This document shows positions 18,618-27,031 of a stretch of DNA of 64,000 nucleotides, in pieces. Below the pieces are notes generated by a model that did no database searches, was not told the DNA's origin, and saw nothing but the letters and a program-made list of their open reading frames with translations. The first letter of the stretch is position 1, and each line of letters begins with the position of its first letter. The stretch comes from Sva-07 sp963715825 (lineage in GTDB: Bacteria; Actinomycetota; Acidimicrobiia; Acidimicrobiales; Ilumatobacteraceae): assembly GCA_963715825.1 (NCBI GenBank), contig CAVQSI010000003.1:1-64000 (forward strand), given 5' to 3'. The translations under genes and the position numbers were made by a program.

Positions 18618-19739
18618 ATGGATGCCCCTGACGGCCGACGCGCCACCCAGCCCGACGAGGCGTTCCTCGATGCCGCCAACGGTCGCCCCGGACATCACAC
18701 CCCGGTGTGGTTCATGCGCCAGGCCGGCCGGTCGCTGCCCGAGTACCGAGCGGTCCGAGGTGGGGGCTCGATCCTCGACGCCATCAAGCAGCCGACGCTC
18801 GCCGCCGAGATCACCGTGCAACCCGTGCGTCGATACGGCGTCGACGCAGCGGTGCTGTACAGCGACATCGTCGTGGCACCGCACGCCGTCGGATTCGGCA
18901 TCGACGTCGCTCCTGGCACCGGTCCGGTCGCCGAGCAGCCGTTCCGGTCGAGCAACGACCTCGAACGCCTCCGCCCGCTCGAGTTCGACGACATCTCCTA
19001 CGTGATCGACACCGTCGATCTGCTCGTCGCCGAACTCGACGTGCCGCTGCTCGCGTTCGCCGGTGCGCCGTTCACGGTCGCGAGCTATCTCATCGAAGGA
19101 CGCCCGAGCAAGGACTACCGCCACACCAAGGCGCTGATCCACACCGACGAGGTGCTCTGGCACGAGGTGATGGAACGTCTGGCCGAGTCCGCCATCACGT
19201 TCATCGACGCGCAGTTGTCCCACGGCGCCGCCGCATACCAACTGTTCGACTCGTGGGCCGGTTCGTTGAGCCGCCGCAGCTACGACCGCTATGTCCTGCC
19301 GCACTCGCGTCACGTGTTCCGTGAGCTCCGACGACGCCATCCCGATGCACCAGCGATCCACTTCGGCATCGGCTGCGACCACCTGCTCGCCTCGATGCTC
19401 GACGCCGGCCCCACCGTGCTGGGCCTCGACTGGCGCACTCCCATCGCCGACGCCCGACGCCGCTTCGGCGACGACTTGGTGGTCCAGGGCAACCTCGACC
19501 CGGCATTGGTCCTCGCCGGTCGGGAGCCGGCGCTCGACGGCGCCCAACAGGTGCTCCGCGACAACGAACTGACCGACGGCAGCCAGCACCCGGGCCACAT
19601 CTTCAACCTCGGCCACGGCGTCCAACCCGACACCGACCCAGCGGTGCTGCAGGCCGTCGTCGACCTCGTCCACGAGCGCACCACCGCCACCTCCACCGAT
19701 ACCCCCACCGATACCGCTACCGAAGGAGCCACACCGTGA
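18618..19739 (+). CDS. hemE: Uroporphyrinogen decarboxylase
   Basis: It converts uroporphyrinogen III to coproporphyrinogen III in haem synthesis. The N-terminal signature PVWFMRQAGRSLPEYR and the second signature FAGAPFTVASYLIEG are present. The catalytic Asp lies in LYSDIVV, and NLGHGVQPDTDP sits near the C-terminus. The length of 373 residues, including a short N-terminal extension and a Thr-rich C-terminal tail (TATSTDTPTDTATEGA), is slightly above normal. Its stop overlaps the ferrochelatase start, beginning a five-gene overlapping run. Confidence 0.95.
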   Translation: MDAPDGRRATQPDEAFLDAANGRPGHHTPVWFMRQAGRSLPEYRAVRGGGSILDAIKQPTLAAEITVQPVRRYGVDAAVLYSDIVVAPHAVGFGIDVAPGTGPVAEQPFRSSNDLERLRPLEFDDISYVIDTVDLLVAELDVPLLAFAGAPFTVASYLIEGRPSKDYRHTKALIHTDEVLWHEVMERLAESAITFIDAQLSHGAAAYQLFDSWAGSLSRRSYDRYVLPHSRHVFRELRRRHPDAPAIHFGIGCDHLLASMLDAGPTVLGLDWRTPIADARRRFGDDLVVQGNLDPALVLAGREPALDGAQQVLRDNELTDGSQHPGHIFNLGHGVQPDTDPAVLQAVVDLVHERTTATSTDTPTDTATEGATP

Positions 19740-20701
19740 CCAGCACGGACGCCACGATCGATGCCCCGACCACTGGCCGCGTCGCCGTCGTGCTGATGGC
19801 CTACGGAACGCCACGCACCCCCGACGAGATCGAGCCGTACTACACCGACATCCGACGCGGCCGACCACCCACGCCCGAGGCGCTGGCCGACCTCGTCGCC
19901 CGGTACGCGGCGATCGGCGGTGTGTCGCCACTCGCCCAGCTCACCGAAGCCCAGGCCGCCGCGCTGCAGCTCGCGCTCGACGCTGCCGAGCCCGGCCGTT
20001 TCGAGGTGTCGCTCGGCCTGAAGCACGCCGACCCGAAGGTCGAAGACACCGCCCGACGGGTGGCGTCCGACGGTGTCGACGCCGTGGTCGGACTGGTGCT
20101 CGCGCCGCACTACTCGTCGTACTCGATCGGCCAGTACCTCGATCGCACCCGCCAGGGCGTCACCGACTCGGGCGTCGACGTCGCGGTGGTCGGCGTCGAG
20201 AGCTGGGCCACCGAGCCCGCCTTCGTCGAGTTCCTCGCCGACGACCTCGCGCAGCGGGTGACCGACATGCGCGAGCGCACCGGTGGTCGAGTTCGCGTGT
20301 TGTTCACGGCACATTCGCTGCCGCAGCGGATCATCGACGCCGGCGACCCGTATCCCGACGAGTTGCGCTCGACCGCCGAAGCCGTGGCCGAACGCGTCGG
20401 CCTGACCGAGGGCGACGACTGGCAGATCGCCTGGCAGTCCGCCGGGCGAACCCCCGAGCCGTGGATCGGCCCCGACATCCTCGACGTGATCGACTCGCTC
20501 GCCGACTCCGACGTCGCCGGTGTGATCGTGTCGGCGTGCGGCTTCGTCGCCGACCATCTCGAAGTGCTCTTCGACCTCGACATCGAAGCGGCCGACCGAG
20601 CCTCGTCGCACGGCCTCGCCTTCGACCGCACCGCATGCGTGAACGACGACGCCACGATCATGGCAGCTCTCGCCGAACGAGTGCGCGCCATCGCTCCATG
20701 A
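19736..20701 (+). CDS. cpfC: Ferrochelatase, probably coproporphyrin-type
   Basis: It inserts Fe(II) into the porphyrin. The 321-residue protein has the family start (VVLMAYGTPRTPDEIEPYY), the substrate-binding FTAHSLPQRII with the metal-binding His, and SACGFVADHLEVLFDLDIE with the second conserved Glu. The position between hemE and a CgoX/HemY-like oxidase is that of the coproporphyrin-dependent pathway used by actinobacteria, where the substrate is coproporphyrin III. ChdC and HemQ-type genes, which would complete it, are not in this window. GTG 19736 overlaps the hemE stop by four bases. Confidence 0.93.
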   Translation: MTSTDATIDAPTTGRVAVVLMAYGTPRTPDEIEPYYTDIRRGRPPTPEALADLVARYAAIGGVSPLAQLTEAQAAALQLALDAAEPGRFEVSLGLKHADPKVEDTARRVASDGVDAVVGLVLAPHYSSYSIGQYLDRTRQGVTDSGVDVAVVGVESWATEPAFVEFLADDLAQRVTDMRERTGGRVRVLFTAHSLPQRIIDAGDPYPDELRSTAEAVAERVGLTEGDDWQIAWQSAGRTPEPWIGPDILDVIDSLADSDVAGVIVSACGFVADHLEVLFDLDIEAADRASSHGLAFDRTACVNDDATIMAALAERVRAIAP

Positions 20702-22140
20702 CCACGTCGGCCCGAGTCGCCGTCGTCGGAGCCGGCATCAGCGGGCTGGCCACCGCCATCGCCCTGGCCGACACGGGCGACGTCGACGTCACCGTCTTCG
20801 AGTCGAACGACCGCATCGGCGGCAAGATCGACGCCTCACCGTTCGCGGGCGTCACCGGCGTCGACGAGGGCGCCGACGCCTTCCTCGCTCGGGTCCCCGA
20901 GGCCGTCGCGCTGGCGCGTCGAGTCGGCCTGGGCGACCAGCTCGTCTCGCCCGAGCCGGTCGGTGCTGCGGTGTGGCACGACGGGCTGCACCCGATCCCC
21001 GACGGCCTCATGTTGGGGCTGCCCGGCAAGGTCCTGCCGCTGGCCACCACCGGCCTGCTGTCGTGGCGGGGAAAGGCGCGCGCCGCACTCGAGCCGTTCC
21101 TGCCGCGCACCTCGACCGACTCCGACTCGATCGGCGAGTTCGTCCGGGCCCGCTTCGGCGACGAGGTCCACGAACGTCTGGTCGACTCGCTCGTCGGCAG
21201 CATCTATGCCGCCGACACCGACCGCTTCAGCCTCGCCGAAGTGCCGCAGCTCGCCGCACTGGCGAACGGCAATCGCAGTGTCCTGCTCGCCGCACGGCGG
21301 CAACGGCGCGAGCAGGCCGGCACGGCCACGGCCGCGTCCAGCCCGATCTTCGCCGCACCTCGCGGCGGGATCGGAGCATTCACCCGTGCGATCGCCGATG
21401 CCGTCGTCGATGCCGGCGGCCGGATCCACACCGGCGCGCCAGTCGCCGCGATCGCGCCGAACGACGACAGCTCGTGGGTACTCACCCTGCCCGCCGGGGT
21501 CGGGTCCGCAGCACCCGGCGACAACTCGGCCAGTGATGCGACGTTCGACGCGGTCGTGTTCGCGACCCCCGCTGCGGTGACCGCAGCGGCACTCGGTGCC
21601 GAGGCTCCCGAGGCGACCAAGCTGTTGCGACGAGCCGAGACGGCCGACGTGATCATGGTGACGCTCCACGTGAGCCGCGACCAGTGGCCCGAGCGGCTCC
21701 GCGGCCTCAGCGGCTACCTCGTGCCGAAACCGGACCAGCGATGGGTGACGGCGGCCTCGTTCGCCTCACAGAAGTGGGGACACTGGCGACCGCCCTCCGG
21801 CGGCGAGATCCTGCGGGTGTCGATCGGTCGCGACGGCATGGCGGTGATGCAGCTCGACGACGACGAGGTGCTCCGCGTGGTCCTCGACGATCTCGATCAC
21901 CATCTCGGGATTCGGTTCCGACCCGACGAGATCCGGATCACGCGCTGGCCGACGGCATTCGCGCAGTATCGCCCGCACCACTCGGACTGGGTCGATGCGG
22001 TCGAAGCGGCCCTGCCGCCCGGCGTGTTCGTGACCGGGGCCGGATTCCGCGGCATCGGAATCCCCGCATGCGTTCGCGCCGCCAACTCGGTCGCCGCCCG
22101 CGCAAGCGATCGTGCCCGAGATCTGGCAGAATCTCGTTGA
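20698..22140 (+). CDS. cgoX: Coproporphyrinogen III oxidase / protoporphyrinogen oxidase (HemY-type)
   Basis: This is an FAD enzyme of 480 residues that oxidises porphyrinogen to porphyrin with oxygen. The Rossmann FAD-binding start is VAVVGAGISGLATAIAL (7-23), followed by FESNDRIGGKI. The C-terminal FAD motif is VFVTGAGFRGIGIPACV. The middle region has SIYAADTDRFSLAEVPQL and the PRGGIGAF signature of HemY enzymes. The ATG at 20698 overlaps the ferrochelatase stop (ATGA). With cpfC adjacent, the coproporphyrinogen-oxidising role is more likely than the protoporphyrinogen one. Confidence 0.93.
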   Translation: MTTSARVAVVGAGISGLATAIALADTGDVDVTVFESNDRIGGKIDASPFAGVTGVDEGADAFLARVPEAVALARRVGLGDQLVSPEPVGAAVWHDGLHPIPDGLMLGLPGKVLPLATTGLLSWRGKARAALEPFLPRTSTDSDSIGEFVRARFGDEVHERLVDSLVGSIYAADTDRFSLAEVPQLAALANGNRSVLLAARRQRREQAGTATAASSPIFAAPRGGIGAFTRAIADAVVDAGGRIHTGAPVAAIAPNDDSSWVLTLPAGVGSAAPGDNSASDATFDAVVFATPAAVTAAALGAEAPEATKLLRRAETADVIMVTLHVSRDQWPERLRGLSGYLVPKPDQRWVTAASFASQKWGHWRPPSGGEILRVSIGRDGMAVMQLDDDEVLRVVLDDLDHHLGIRFRPDEIRITRWPTAFAQYRPHHSDWVDAVEAALPPGVFVTGAGFRGIGIPACVRAANSVAARASDRARDLAESR

Positions 22141-22844
22141 TGGGCTCCCCCAGCGACCCCGCACGAAGCGGACGACGGCGACTCGCGGCCATCGTGATCG
22201 CGTCGCTGCTCGTGTTCGGCATCGTGGGCACCGCCATCGCCGTCGACCTCGACAGCGCACCGGGCACGGTCGCATCGTTCAACGCCGATTCGGCCACCAC
22301 GACCACCACGCCCACGACCACCTCGTCGAGCACCACCAGCACCACCACCACGACGACCACGACCACCACCACCACGACGACGACCACCACCACCCTGGCG
22401 CGTCAGATGACCCAGCCGATCGCTCCGCCGCGCGACCAGCGCGGCGCCGAGAACAACCCGCAGCTCGGCCGGATCGCGATCCCCTCGATCGGGCTCGACT
22501 CCGAACTGCACGACGGCATCAGGCTCACCACGCTCGACCGCGGCCCCGGGCACTGGCCCGGCACGGCCATGCCGGGCCAGATCGGCAACGTCGTGGTGGC
22601 GGGGCACCGCACGAGCCACGGCGCCGAGTTCCGTCACCTCGACGCGCTGGTACCCGGTGACGAGGTGGTGTTCAGCACCGCCGACGGCACGTTCACCTAC
22701 GAGGTGACCGGCACCCAGATCGTCACGCCCGACTCGCTGTGGATCGTCGACCCGACGGACACCCCCACCGCCACGTTGTTCGCCTGTCATCCGCTCGGGT
22801 CGACCGCGAAGCGCATCGTCGTCAACCTGGCACTGTCGACTTGA
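22140..22844 (+). CDS. Class E-like sortase with long threonine-rich stalk
   Basis: This is a cysteine transpeptidase that would anchor exported proteins to the cell wall. It has a short basic N-terminus, one membrane segment (about residues 14-34) and an extended linker of about 35 residues that are nearly all Thr/Ser. The sortase fold follows, from ARQMTQPIAPP onward. Catalytic residues are His156 (VAGHRTSHG), Cys216 (LFACHP) and Arg225 (AKRIVV). There are 234 residues; the start overlaps the cgoX stop (TGATG). No protein with a clear LAXTG- or LPXTG-type sorting tail is seen in the window. The stalk would hold the enzyme away from the membrane. Confidence 0.9.
   Translation: MGSPSDPARSGRRRLAAIVIASLLVFGIVGTAIAVDLDSAPGTVASFNADSATTTTTPTTTSSSTTSTTTTTTTTTTTTTTTTTTLARQMTQPIAPPRDQRGAENNPQLGRIAIPSIGLDSELHDGIRLTTLDRGPGHWPGTAMPGQIGNVVVAGHRTSHGAEFRHLDALVPGDEVVFSTADGTFTYEVTGTQIVTPDSLWIVDPTDTPTATLFACHPLGSTAKRIVVNLALST
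22294..22397 (+). repeat. ACC/ACG threonine-codon microsatellite
   Basis: A low-complexity tract of ACC and ACG codons encodes the sortase stalk. On the opposite strand it reads as poly-valine, and in another frame as Asp/His. These are shadows. Such a tract is prone to length change in steps of whole codons. Confidence 0.85.
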
Positions 22845-24400
22845 CCGACGTCATTGCCGAATCGTCGGCGCTCGACCAACCGCCGGCGCCGACGCGTCTC
22901 GACCGGGTCGCGCGACCCGCACTGGCGCTCGGTTCGGGCGTGCTGGTTGCGTTGTCGATGCCGCCGTGGGGGTTCTGGCCCTTGGCGATCGTCGGCGTCG
23001 TGTTGTTCGATGTCGCCCTCGGACCGCAGCCGACACGGTGGGAACGGTTCCGTCGCGGGCTGCTCTTCGGGGCCGGCTGGATGTATCTCGGTATGGGCTG
23101 GATGGTGCAGCTCACGTTGCCGGGCTACCTCGTGGCGGCCCTCGTCTTCTCGCTGTTCCACGCGGGCGCGGCGATGGCTGCTCCCATCCTCGTGTGGCGC
23201 GTGATCGGACGCCCGCTCGCTCACACACTGGTCGAAGCGCTGCGCTTCTCGTTCCCGTTCGGCGGCATCCCACTCGCCACCATGGGCATGTCGCAGGTGG
23301 GCGGGCCGTTGGTCGGCGTGGTCCGCGTCGGCGGCGTGATCCTGATCACCTGGGTGGTGTTCCAGATCGGTTGCTCCCTCGCTGGACCCGCTCCGCGCAT
23401 CCCCGGTTTCGCCCGTCGTTTCCGACCGGGTGCCCGCGGCGAGCCGCACGGAACGATCGCCTTCGGGGTGGTCGTCGTGATCGTGCTGCTCAGCTTCGTT
23501 GCGCCTCGCGGCAGCGACACCGGCGAGCAGTTGGAGGTGGCGGCAGTCCAGGGCGGCGGCGAGCAGGGCACGAGTGCCCTGGAGGTGCCATCGAGCCTGG
23601 TCACCGAGCGCCACTTCGTCGCCACCAGCATGATCCCGGACGACGCCGACCTCGACTTGGTGCTGTGGCCGGAGAACACCGTGGATGTGCGCCGCGCCAG
23701 CGTCCCGGGTGACCAGCGCTTCGACGGGTCCGACGAGTACCTGGCGATCGCGGCCGAAGCGGCCCGGATCGGCGCCCCCTTTGCGGTCGGGGTCACCGAG
23801 GATCCCCGGATCAACTCCCAGATCGTGGTCGCCGCGAACGGCGACATCGTCGACCAGTACGTCAAGGTCCGGCGCGTGCCGTTCGGCGAGTACGTGCCGC
23901 TACGCGGGCTGCTCGAAGCGCTCGGCGCGCCGATCGAACAGGTCGGCCGCGACGCCAACGCCGGCACCGGTCCTGCCTACATCGACCTTCCCGACGGGAC
24001 GAGGCTGAGTGTCGTCATCTCCTGGGAGGTGTTCTTCGCCGGGCGCGCCCGCGAAGGCGTCAAGGCCGGCGGCGAGGCCATCCTCAACCCCACCAACGGG
24101 GCGAGCTACACCGGCACGATCGTGCAGTCCCAACAGGTCGCGTCGAGCCGGCTGCGTGCGATCGAGAACGGGCGCTGGGTGGTGCAGGCGGCGCCGACCG
24201 GCTTCACGGCGATCGTCGACGCCGACGGCAACGTGCTGCAGCGCACCGGCGTCAGCGAGCAGCGGGTGCTGTACGCGCCGGTCGAGCTGCGCCAGGGCTT
24301 CACCTGGTACACGAACCTCGGCGACGGCCCGTTCATCGCCGTGGCGCTCGCGCTGTTCGCGATGACGCTGTGGTTCAGTCGACGTCGAGCATCAGCGTGA
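22841..24400 (+). CDS. lnt: Apolipoprotein N-acyltransferase family protein with Ser at the catalytic Cys position
   Basis: This is a membrane enzyme family that adds the third acyl chain to lipoproteins. It has 519 residues if started at TTG 22841, which overlaps the sortase stop. About six to seven hydrophobic segments fill the first 215 residues, followed by a nitrilase-fold periplasmic domain and a last helix (FIAVALALFAMTLWF). The triad Glu (E278 in WPENTVD) and Lys (K342 in YVKVRRVPFGEYVP) are present. The nucleophile position, 52 residues after the Lys as in E. coli (K335/C387), is Ser394 in VVISWEVFF, not Cys. It may be an altered acyltransferase, or inactive as a classical Lnt. Confidence 0.85.
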   Translation: MTDVIAESSALDQPPAPTRLDRVARPALALGSGVLVALSMPPWGFWPLAIVGVVLFDVALGPQPTRWERFRRGLLFGAGWMYLGMGWMVQLTLPGYLVAALVFSLFHAGAAMAAPILVWRVIGRPLAHTLVEALRFSFPFGGIPLATMGMSQVGGPLVGVVRVGGVILITWVVFQIGCSLAGPAPRIPGFARRFRPGARGEPHGTIAFGVVVVIVLLSFVAPRGSDTGEQLEVAAVQGGGEQGTSALEVPSSLVTERHFVATSMIPDDADLDLVLWPENTVDVRRASVPGDQRFDGSDEYLAIAAEAARIGAPFAVGVTEDPRINSQIVVAANGDIVDQYVKVRRVPFGEYVPLRGLLEALGAPIEQVGRDANAGTGPAYIDLPDGTRLSVVISWEVFFAGRAREGVKAGGEAILNPTNGASYTGTIVQSQQVASSRLRAIENGRWVVQAAPTGFTAIVDADGNVLQRTGVSEQRVLYAPVELRQGFTWYTNLGDGPFIAVALALFAMTLWFSRRRASA

Positions 24401-24833
24401 CCGGTCCGTCGTTGACCAACTCGACGCGCATGTCGGTGCGGAATCGGCCGGTCTCGACCGTGGCGCCCGACGCACGGAGCTGATCGACGACCCGCTCGAC
24501 CAGCGGTTCGGCGACCTCGGGACGAGCCGCCGCGATCCAGCTCGGACGACGACCCTTCGCCGTGTCGCCGTACAGCGTGAACTGACTGACGACGAGCAGC
24601 GATCCGCCGACGTCGGCAACGGATCGGTTCATCACGCCGTCGACGTCGTCGAAGATACGCAGGCCCCACAGCTTGTCGGCGAGCTTGTCGGCCTGCACGT
24701 TCGTGTCGGCGTGGGTGGCGCCGACCAGCACACAGAGCCCCGGCCCGATCGATCCGGCGACCTCCCACGCAGCGTCGGGCGATGCCCGGCTGGTGACCGC
24801 TGCTCGGATGACACGTTGCACGAGCGCTCGCAT
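24375..24833 (-). CDS. dtd: D-aminoacyl-tRNA deacylase
   Basis: It hydrolyses D-amino acids (and glycine) mischarged on tRNA. The 152-residue protein has the complete DTD fold with both signature motifs: SQFTLYGDTAKGRRPS in the centre and the Gly-cisPro motif NDGPVTLML near the C-terminus. The start is MRALVQRVIRAAV. Its 3' end overlaps the end of the lnt gene by 26 bases in the opposite direction. Its start is back-to-back with the next plus-strand gene. Confidence 0.95.
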   Translation of the reverse strand: MRALVQRVIRAAVTSRASPDAAWEVAGSIGPGLCVLVGATHADTNVQADKLADKLWGLRIFDDVDGVMNRSVADVGGSLLVVSQFTLYGDTAKGRRPSWIAAARPEVAEPLVERVVDQLRASGATVETGRFRTDMRVELVNDGPVTLMLDVD

Positions 24834-24852
24834 GCCGAGCAGTATCGCTGAC

Positions 24853-25674
24853 GTGAGTGATCCCGCACCGCCCTCCAACGATCCTGTGCTGCTCCGATCC
24901 GGCGAGGCGACCGTGGCGGTGTATCCGGCGGCGGGTGGCCGAGTCGGCCAGATCACCATCGGCGGGCAGCCGTTGCTCGTCGACGTGCCCGATCTCACCG
25001 GCGGCAACGCCCACCCCATGCTCTGGGGGGCGTTCCCGATGGCGCCCTGGGTCGGCCGGGTCCGTGGCGGACGCTTCACGTTCGACGGCCACGATCACCG
25101 GTTGCCGATCAACCACCACGACGGCCCCGGACCCGACCGAGCGCACGCCATCCATGGACTGGTGTTCGACCGCCCGGTGAGCAGCAGTTCGCCCACGACG
25201 CACTCGTGGCGCGGGACGATTGGCATCGACTGGGAGCTCGGCGGCACCTGCACACAGACCGTCGCCGTGTTCGACGACCGCGTGGTGTCGACGCTGCAGG
25301 TGGAAGCGACCGACGGCTGGTTTCCCGCCGAGATCGGCTGGCACCCGTGGTTCCGCAAGCCCGACCGCCTCGAGTTCACGCCCACCGCCATGTACCAGCG
25401 CGACGAGTTCGGCCTCCCGACCGGAGCGCTCGTCGAACCGACCCCGGGCCCGTGGGACGACTGTTTCGTCAACACCGAGCCCATCGTGTTGCACTACGAC
25501 CGCCCTACCGCCCCCGCCGTCACCGTCACGTCGGGCTGCGACCACGTCGTCGTCTACGACGAGCCCGACGACGCCACGTGCATCGAGCCGCAATCCGGGC
25601 CACCCGACGCCTTCAACCTGGAACCGCATGTCGCAGCGCCCAGCCTGATCCGCACGATGACGATCTCCTGGTGA
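24853..25674 (+). CDS. Aldose 1-epimerase (galactose mutarotase) family protein
   Basis: This is a beta-sandwich mutarotase-like enzyme of about 273 residues. It interconverts alpha and beta anomers of aldoses or hexose phosphates, or acts on a related sugar. Family landmarks are WGAFPMAPWVGRVRGGRF, the His in AHAIHGLVF, the His in EIGWHPWF, and the catalytic-base Glu region CIEPQSGPPDAFN. I chose GTG 24853. An in-frame ATG at 24832 would share two bases with the dtd start on the other strand, which is less likely. Sugar specificity cannot be assigned. Confidence 0.85.
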   Translation: MSDPAPPSNDPVLLRSGEATVAVYPAAGGRVGQITIGGQPLLVDVPDLTGGNAHPMLWGAFPMAPWVGRVRGGRFTFDGHDHRLPINHHDGPGPDRAHAIHGLVFDRPVSSSSPTTHSWRGTIGIDWELGGTCTQTVAVFDDRVVSTLQVEATDGWFPAEIGWHPWFRKPDRLEFTPTAMYQRDEFGLPTGALVEPTPGPWDDCFVNTEPIVLHYDRPTAPAVTVTSGCDHVVVYDEPDDATCIEPQSGPPDAFNLEPHVAAPSLIRTMTISW

Positions 25675-25678
25675 TCTT

Positions 25679-25709
25679 GCGTTTGTAGCAACACATTTGA
25701 TACAAACGC
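25679..25709 (+). promoter_or_regulatory. Perfect inverted repeat, likely GntR operator over a leaderless promoter
   Basis: GCGTTTGTA (25679-25687) and TACAAACGC (25701-25709) are perfect inverted repeats with a 13-base spacer, ending three bases before the ATG at 25713. Within it TTGCGT (25677-25682) and GATACA (25699-25704) are 16 bases apart and could be -35 and -10 elements, placing the transcription start at or next to the ATG. The second gene of the unit is a GntR regulator, so autorepression is likely (inference). Confidence 0.55.
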
Positions 25710-25712
25710 TCC

Positions 25713-26615
25713 ATGGCGCTGCTGATGGTCGTGATGTGGGGCGCGCCGCTGCTCTTCTTGTGGCTGATGGCTCGCCGACCGTCCGACCGCAGCGTTGCGG
25801 CCTTCGCGAAGACCTACGAGGTCCCGCTGACCTCTCACAACGTCGAACAGCTGCGGCGCTACATCCAGTGGACCCGACGCTGGCGCCTCGGCGGCGTGGT
25901 CGCGGCAACCGTGCTCACCACGACCTTCGTGATCGTCACGTCGAGCGCCGGAATCGGCTGGGTCCCGCTCGTCGTCGGCTACAGCGTCGGATCCCTGCTC
26001 GGCGAACTGTTCCGCCCCGTCGAGCGCGTACCCGGGGCCAGCCCCGCGGCGTCGCTCGAACCACGCCGAGTGCGTCACTTCGTGGTCCCGGGGTTCGTCG
26101 TTGCCGTGGTCGTGGTGTTCGTCGCCAGCCTGCTGCCAGCGGTCTACCTGCTCGTCGACAACCCACAACGATCATGGATCGACGACGTCGATCCAGCCAA
26201 CCAGGCAATGAGCCGGCCTCAGGACTGGTTCGTGCTCGTCCTGGTCATGGCGTCGATCGGCGCGGCGGCGCTGGCGTGGATCGGAACCCGAGCGCTCGCC
26301 CGAGCCCCGATCCCCGGCGACACCGCCGACCGGATGGCCGTGCGCCATGCGATCAGGTCGGCTGCGATGATGTCGCTGATCGGTGGCACGGTGATGATCA
26401 GTGCCCTCGTCGGCATGAAACTCGGCAATGCTGCCTCGATGCTCGACGGCGACGCATCGACGGTCGTGCAGTGGACCAACGGTCTCACGATGTTCCTGTG
26501 CTTCTTCGGTGCGTGGTGGGGCGGGCTCTTGACGCTGACGACGATCCCCCGATTCGCTCCGTTCGCCCGCAACCTCCCCGTCATCCCGCCGCCTGAAGCT
26601 CCGCAGGGCGCGTGA
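25713..26615 (+). CDS. Multi-pass membrane protein paired with a GntR regulator
   Basis: This is a 300-residue protein with about seven hydrophobic segments: near residues 3-20, 57-76, 80-97, 125-150, 175-196, 220-240 and 260-285. Basic loops separate them (RRYIQWTRRWR after the first segment). There is no ATP-binding or recognised transporter motif. The gene begins immediately after an operator palindrome and overlaps the GntR gene by one base (TGATG), so the pair forms an autoregulated unit. YtrA-type GntR regulators usually accompany membrane transport or stress proteins. The function is unknown. Confidence 0.8.
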   Translation: MALLMVVMWGAPLLFLWLMARRPSDRSVAAFAKTYEVPLTSHNVEQLRRYIQWTRRWRLGGVVAATVLTTTFVIVTSSAGIGWVPLVVGYSVGSLLGELFRPVERVPGASPAASLEPRRVRHFVVPGFVVAVVVVFVASLLPAVYLLVDNPQRSWIDDVDPANQAMSRPQDWFVLVLVMASIGAAALAWIGTRALARAPIPGDTADRMAVRHAIRSAAMMSLIGGTVMISALVGMKLGNAASMLDGDASTVVQWTNGLTMFLCFFGAWWGGLLTLTTIPRFAPFARNLPVIPPPEAPQGA

Positions 26616-26983
26616 TGGAGATCCGGCTCGACCACGCCGACAAGTCGCCACCGTACGAGCAGATCAAGGCCGAGATCATCCGGTTGATCGCCGATGGCAC
26701 GATGCCGTCGCAGTACCGGCTGCCACCGATTCGACAACTCGCCGGCGACCTCGGACTGGCCCCGAACACCGTCGCTCGGGCCTACCGAGAGCTCGAGACC
26801 GACGGCTTCGTGCGGTCACGCGGTCGACGCGGCACGGTCGTGGCGAACTCAGCCGACGCTGCCGCTGAGCTCGCCCAGGTGCCCGGTGACGCCATCATGC
26901 GCGCCGTCGACGACGCCCGCCGGCGGGGACTCGACGGCGCCACGATCCTCGATCTCGCGGTGCGCGCCATCGCCCGCACCTGA
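26615..26983 (+). CDS. GntR-family (YtrA subgroup) transcriptional regulator
   Basis: This is a short 122-residue regulator. The N-terminal winged helix-turn-helix (PPYEQIKAEIIRLIADGTM through LAGDLGLAPNTVARAYREL) is followed by TDGFVRSRGRRGTVVA and only about 40 further residues, which defines the YtrA subgroup with a reduced effector domain. The likely start is ATG 26615; GTG 26612 is directly upstream in frame. It is cotranscribed with the membrane protein and probably binds the palindrome at 25679-25709. Confidence 0.88.
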   Translation: MEIRLDHADKSPPYEQIKAEIIRLIADGTMPSQYRLPPIRQLAGDLGLAPNTVARAYRELETDGFVRSRGRRGTVVANSADAAAELAQVPGDAIMRAVDDARRRGLDGATILDLAVRAIART

Positions 26984-27031
26984 GCCAGCTGCGTTACCGA
27001 CTGGTAATCGGGCGCCGATAGCCTCGCACGG

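Noticed and set aside
16348..19005. 885-codon plus-strand open frame opposite helD
   Set aside because: It is a mirror of helD codons; no domain is recognisable and it collides with hemE in another frame.
22112..22660. Asp/His-rich 'metal-binding' frame over the sortase stalk
   Set aside because: The His/Asp runs are the ACC/ACG threonine tract read in the wrong frame.
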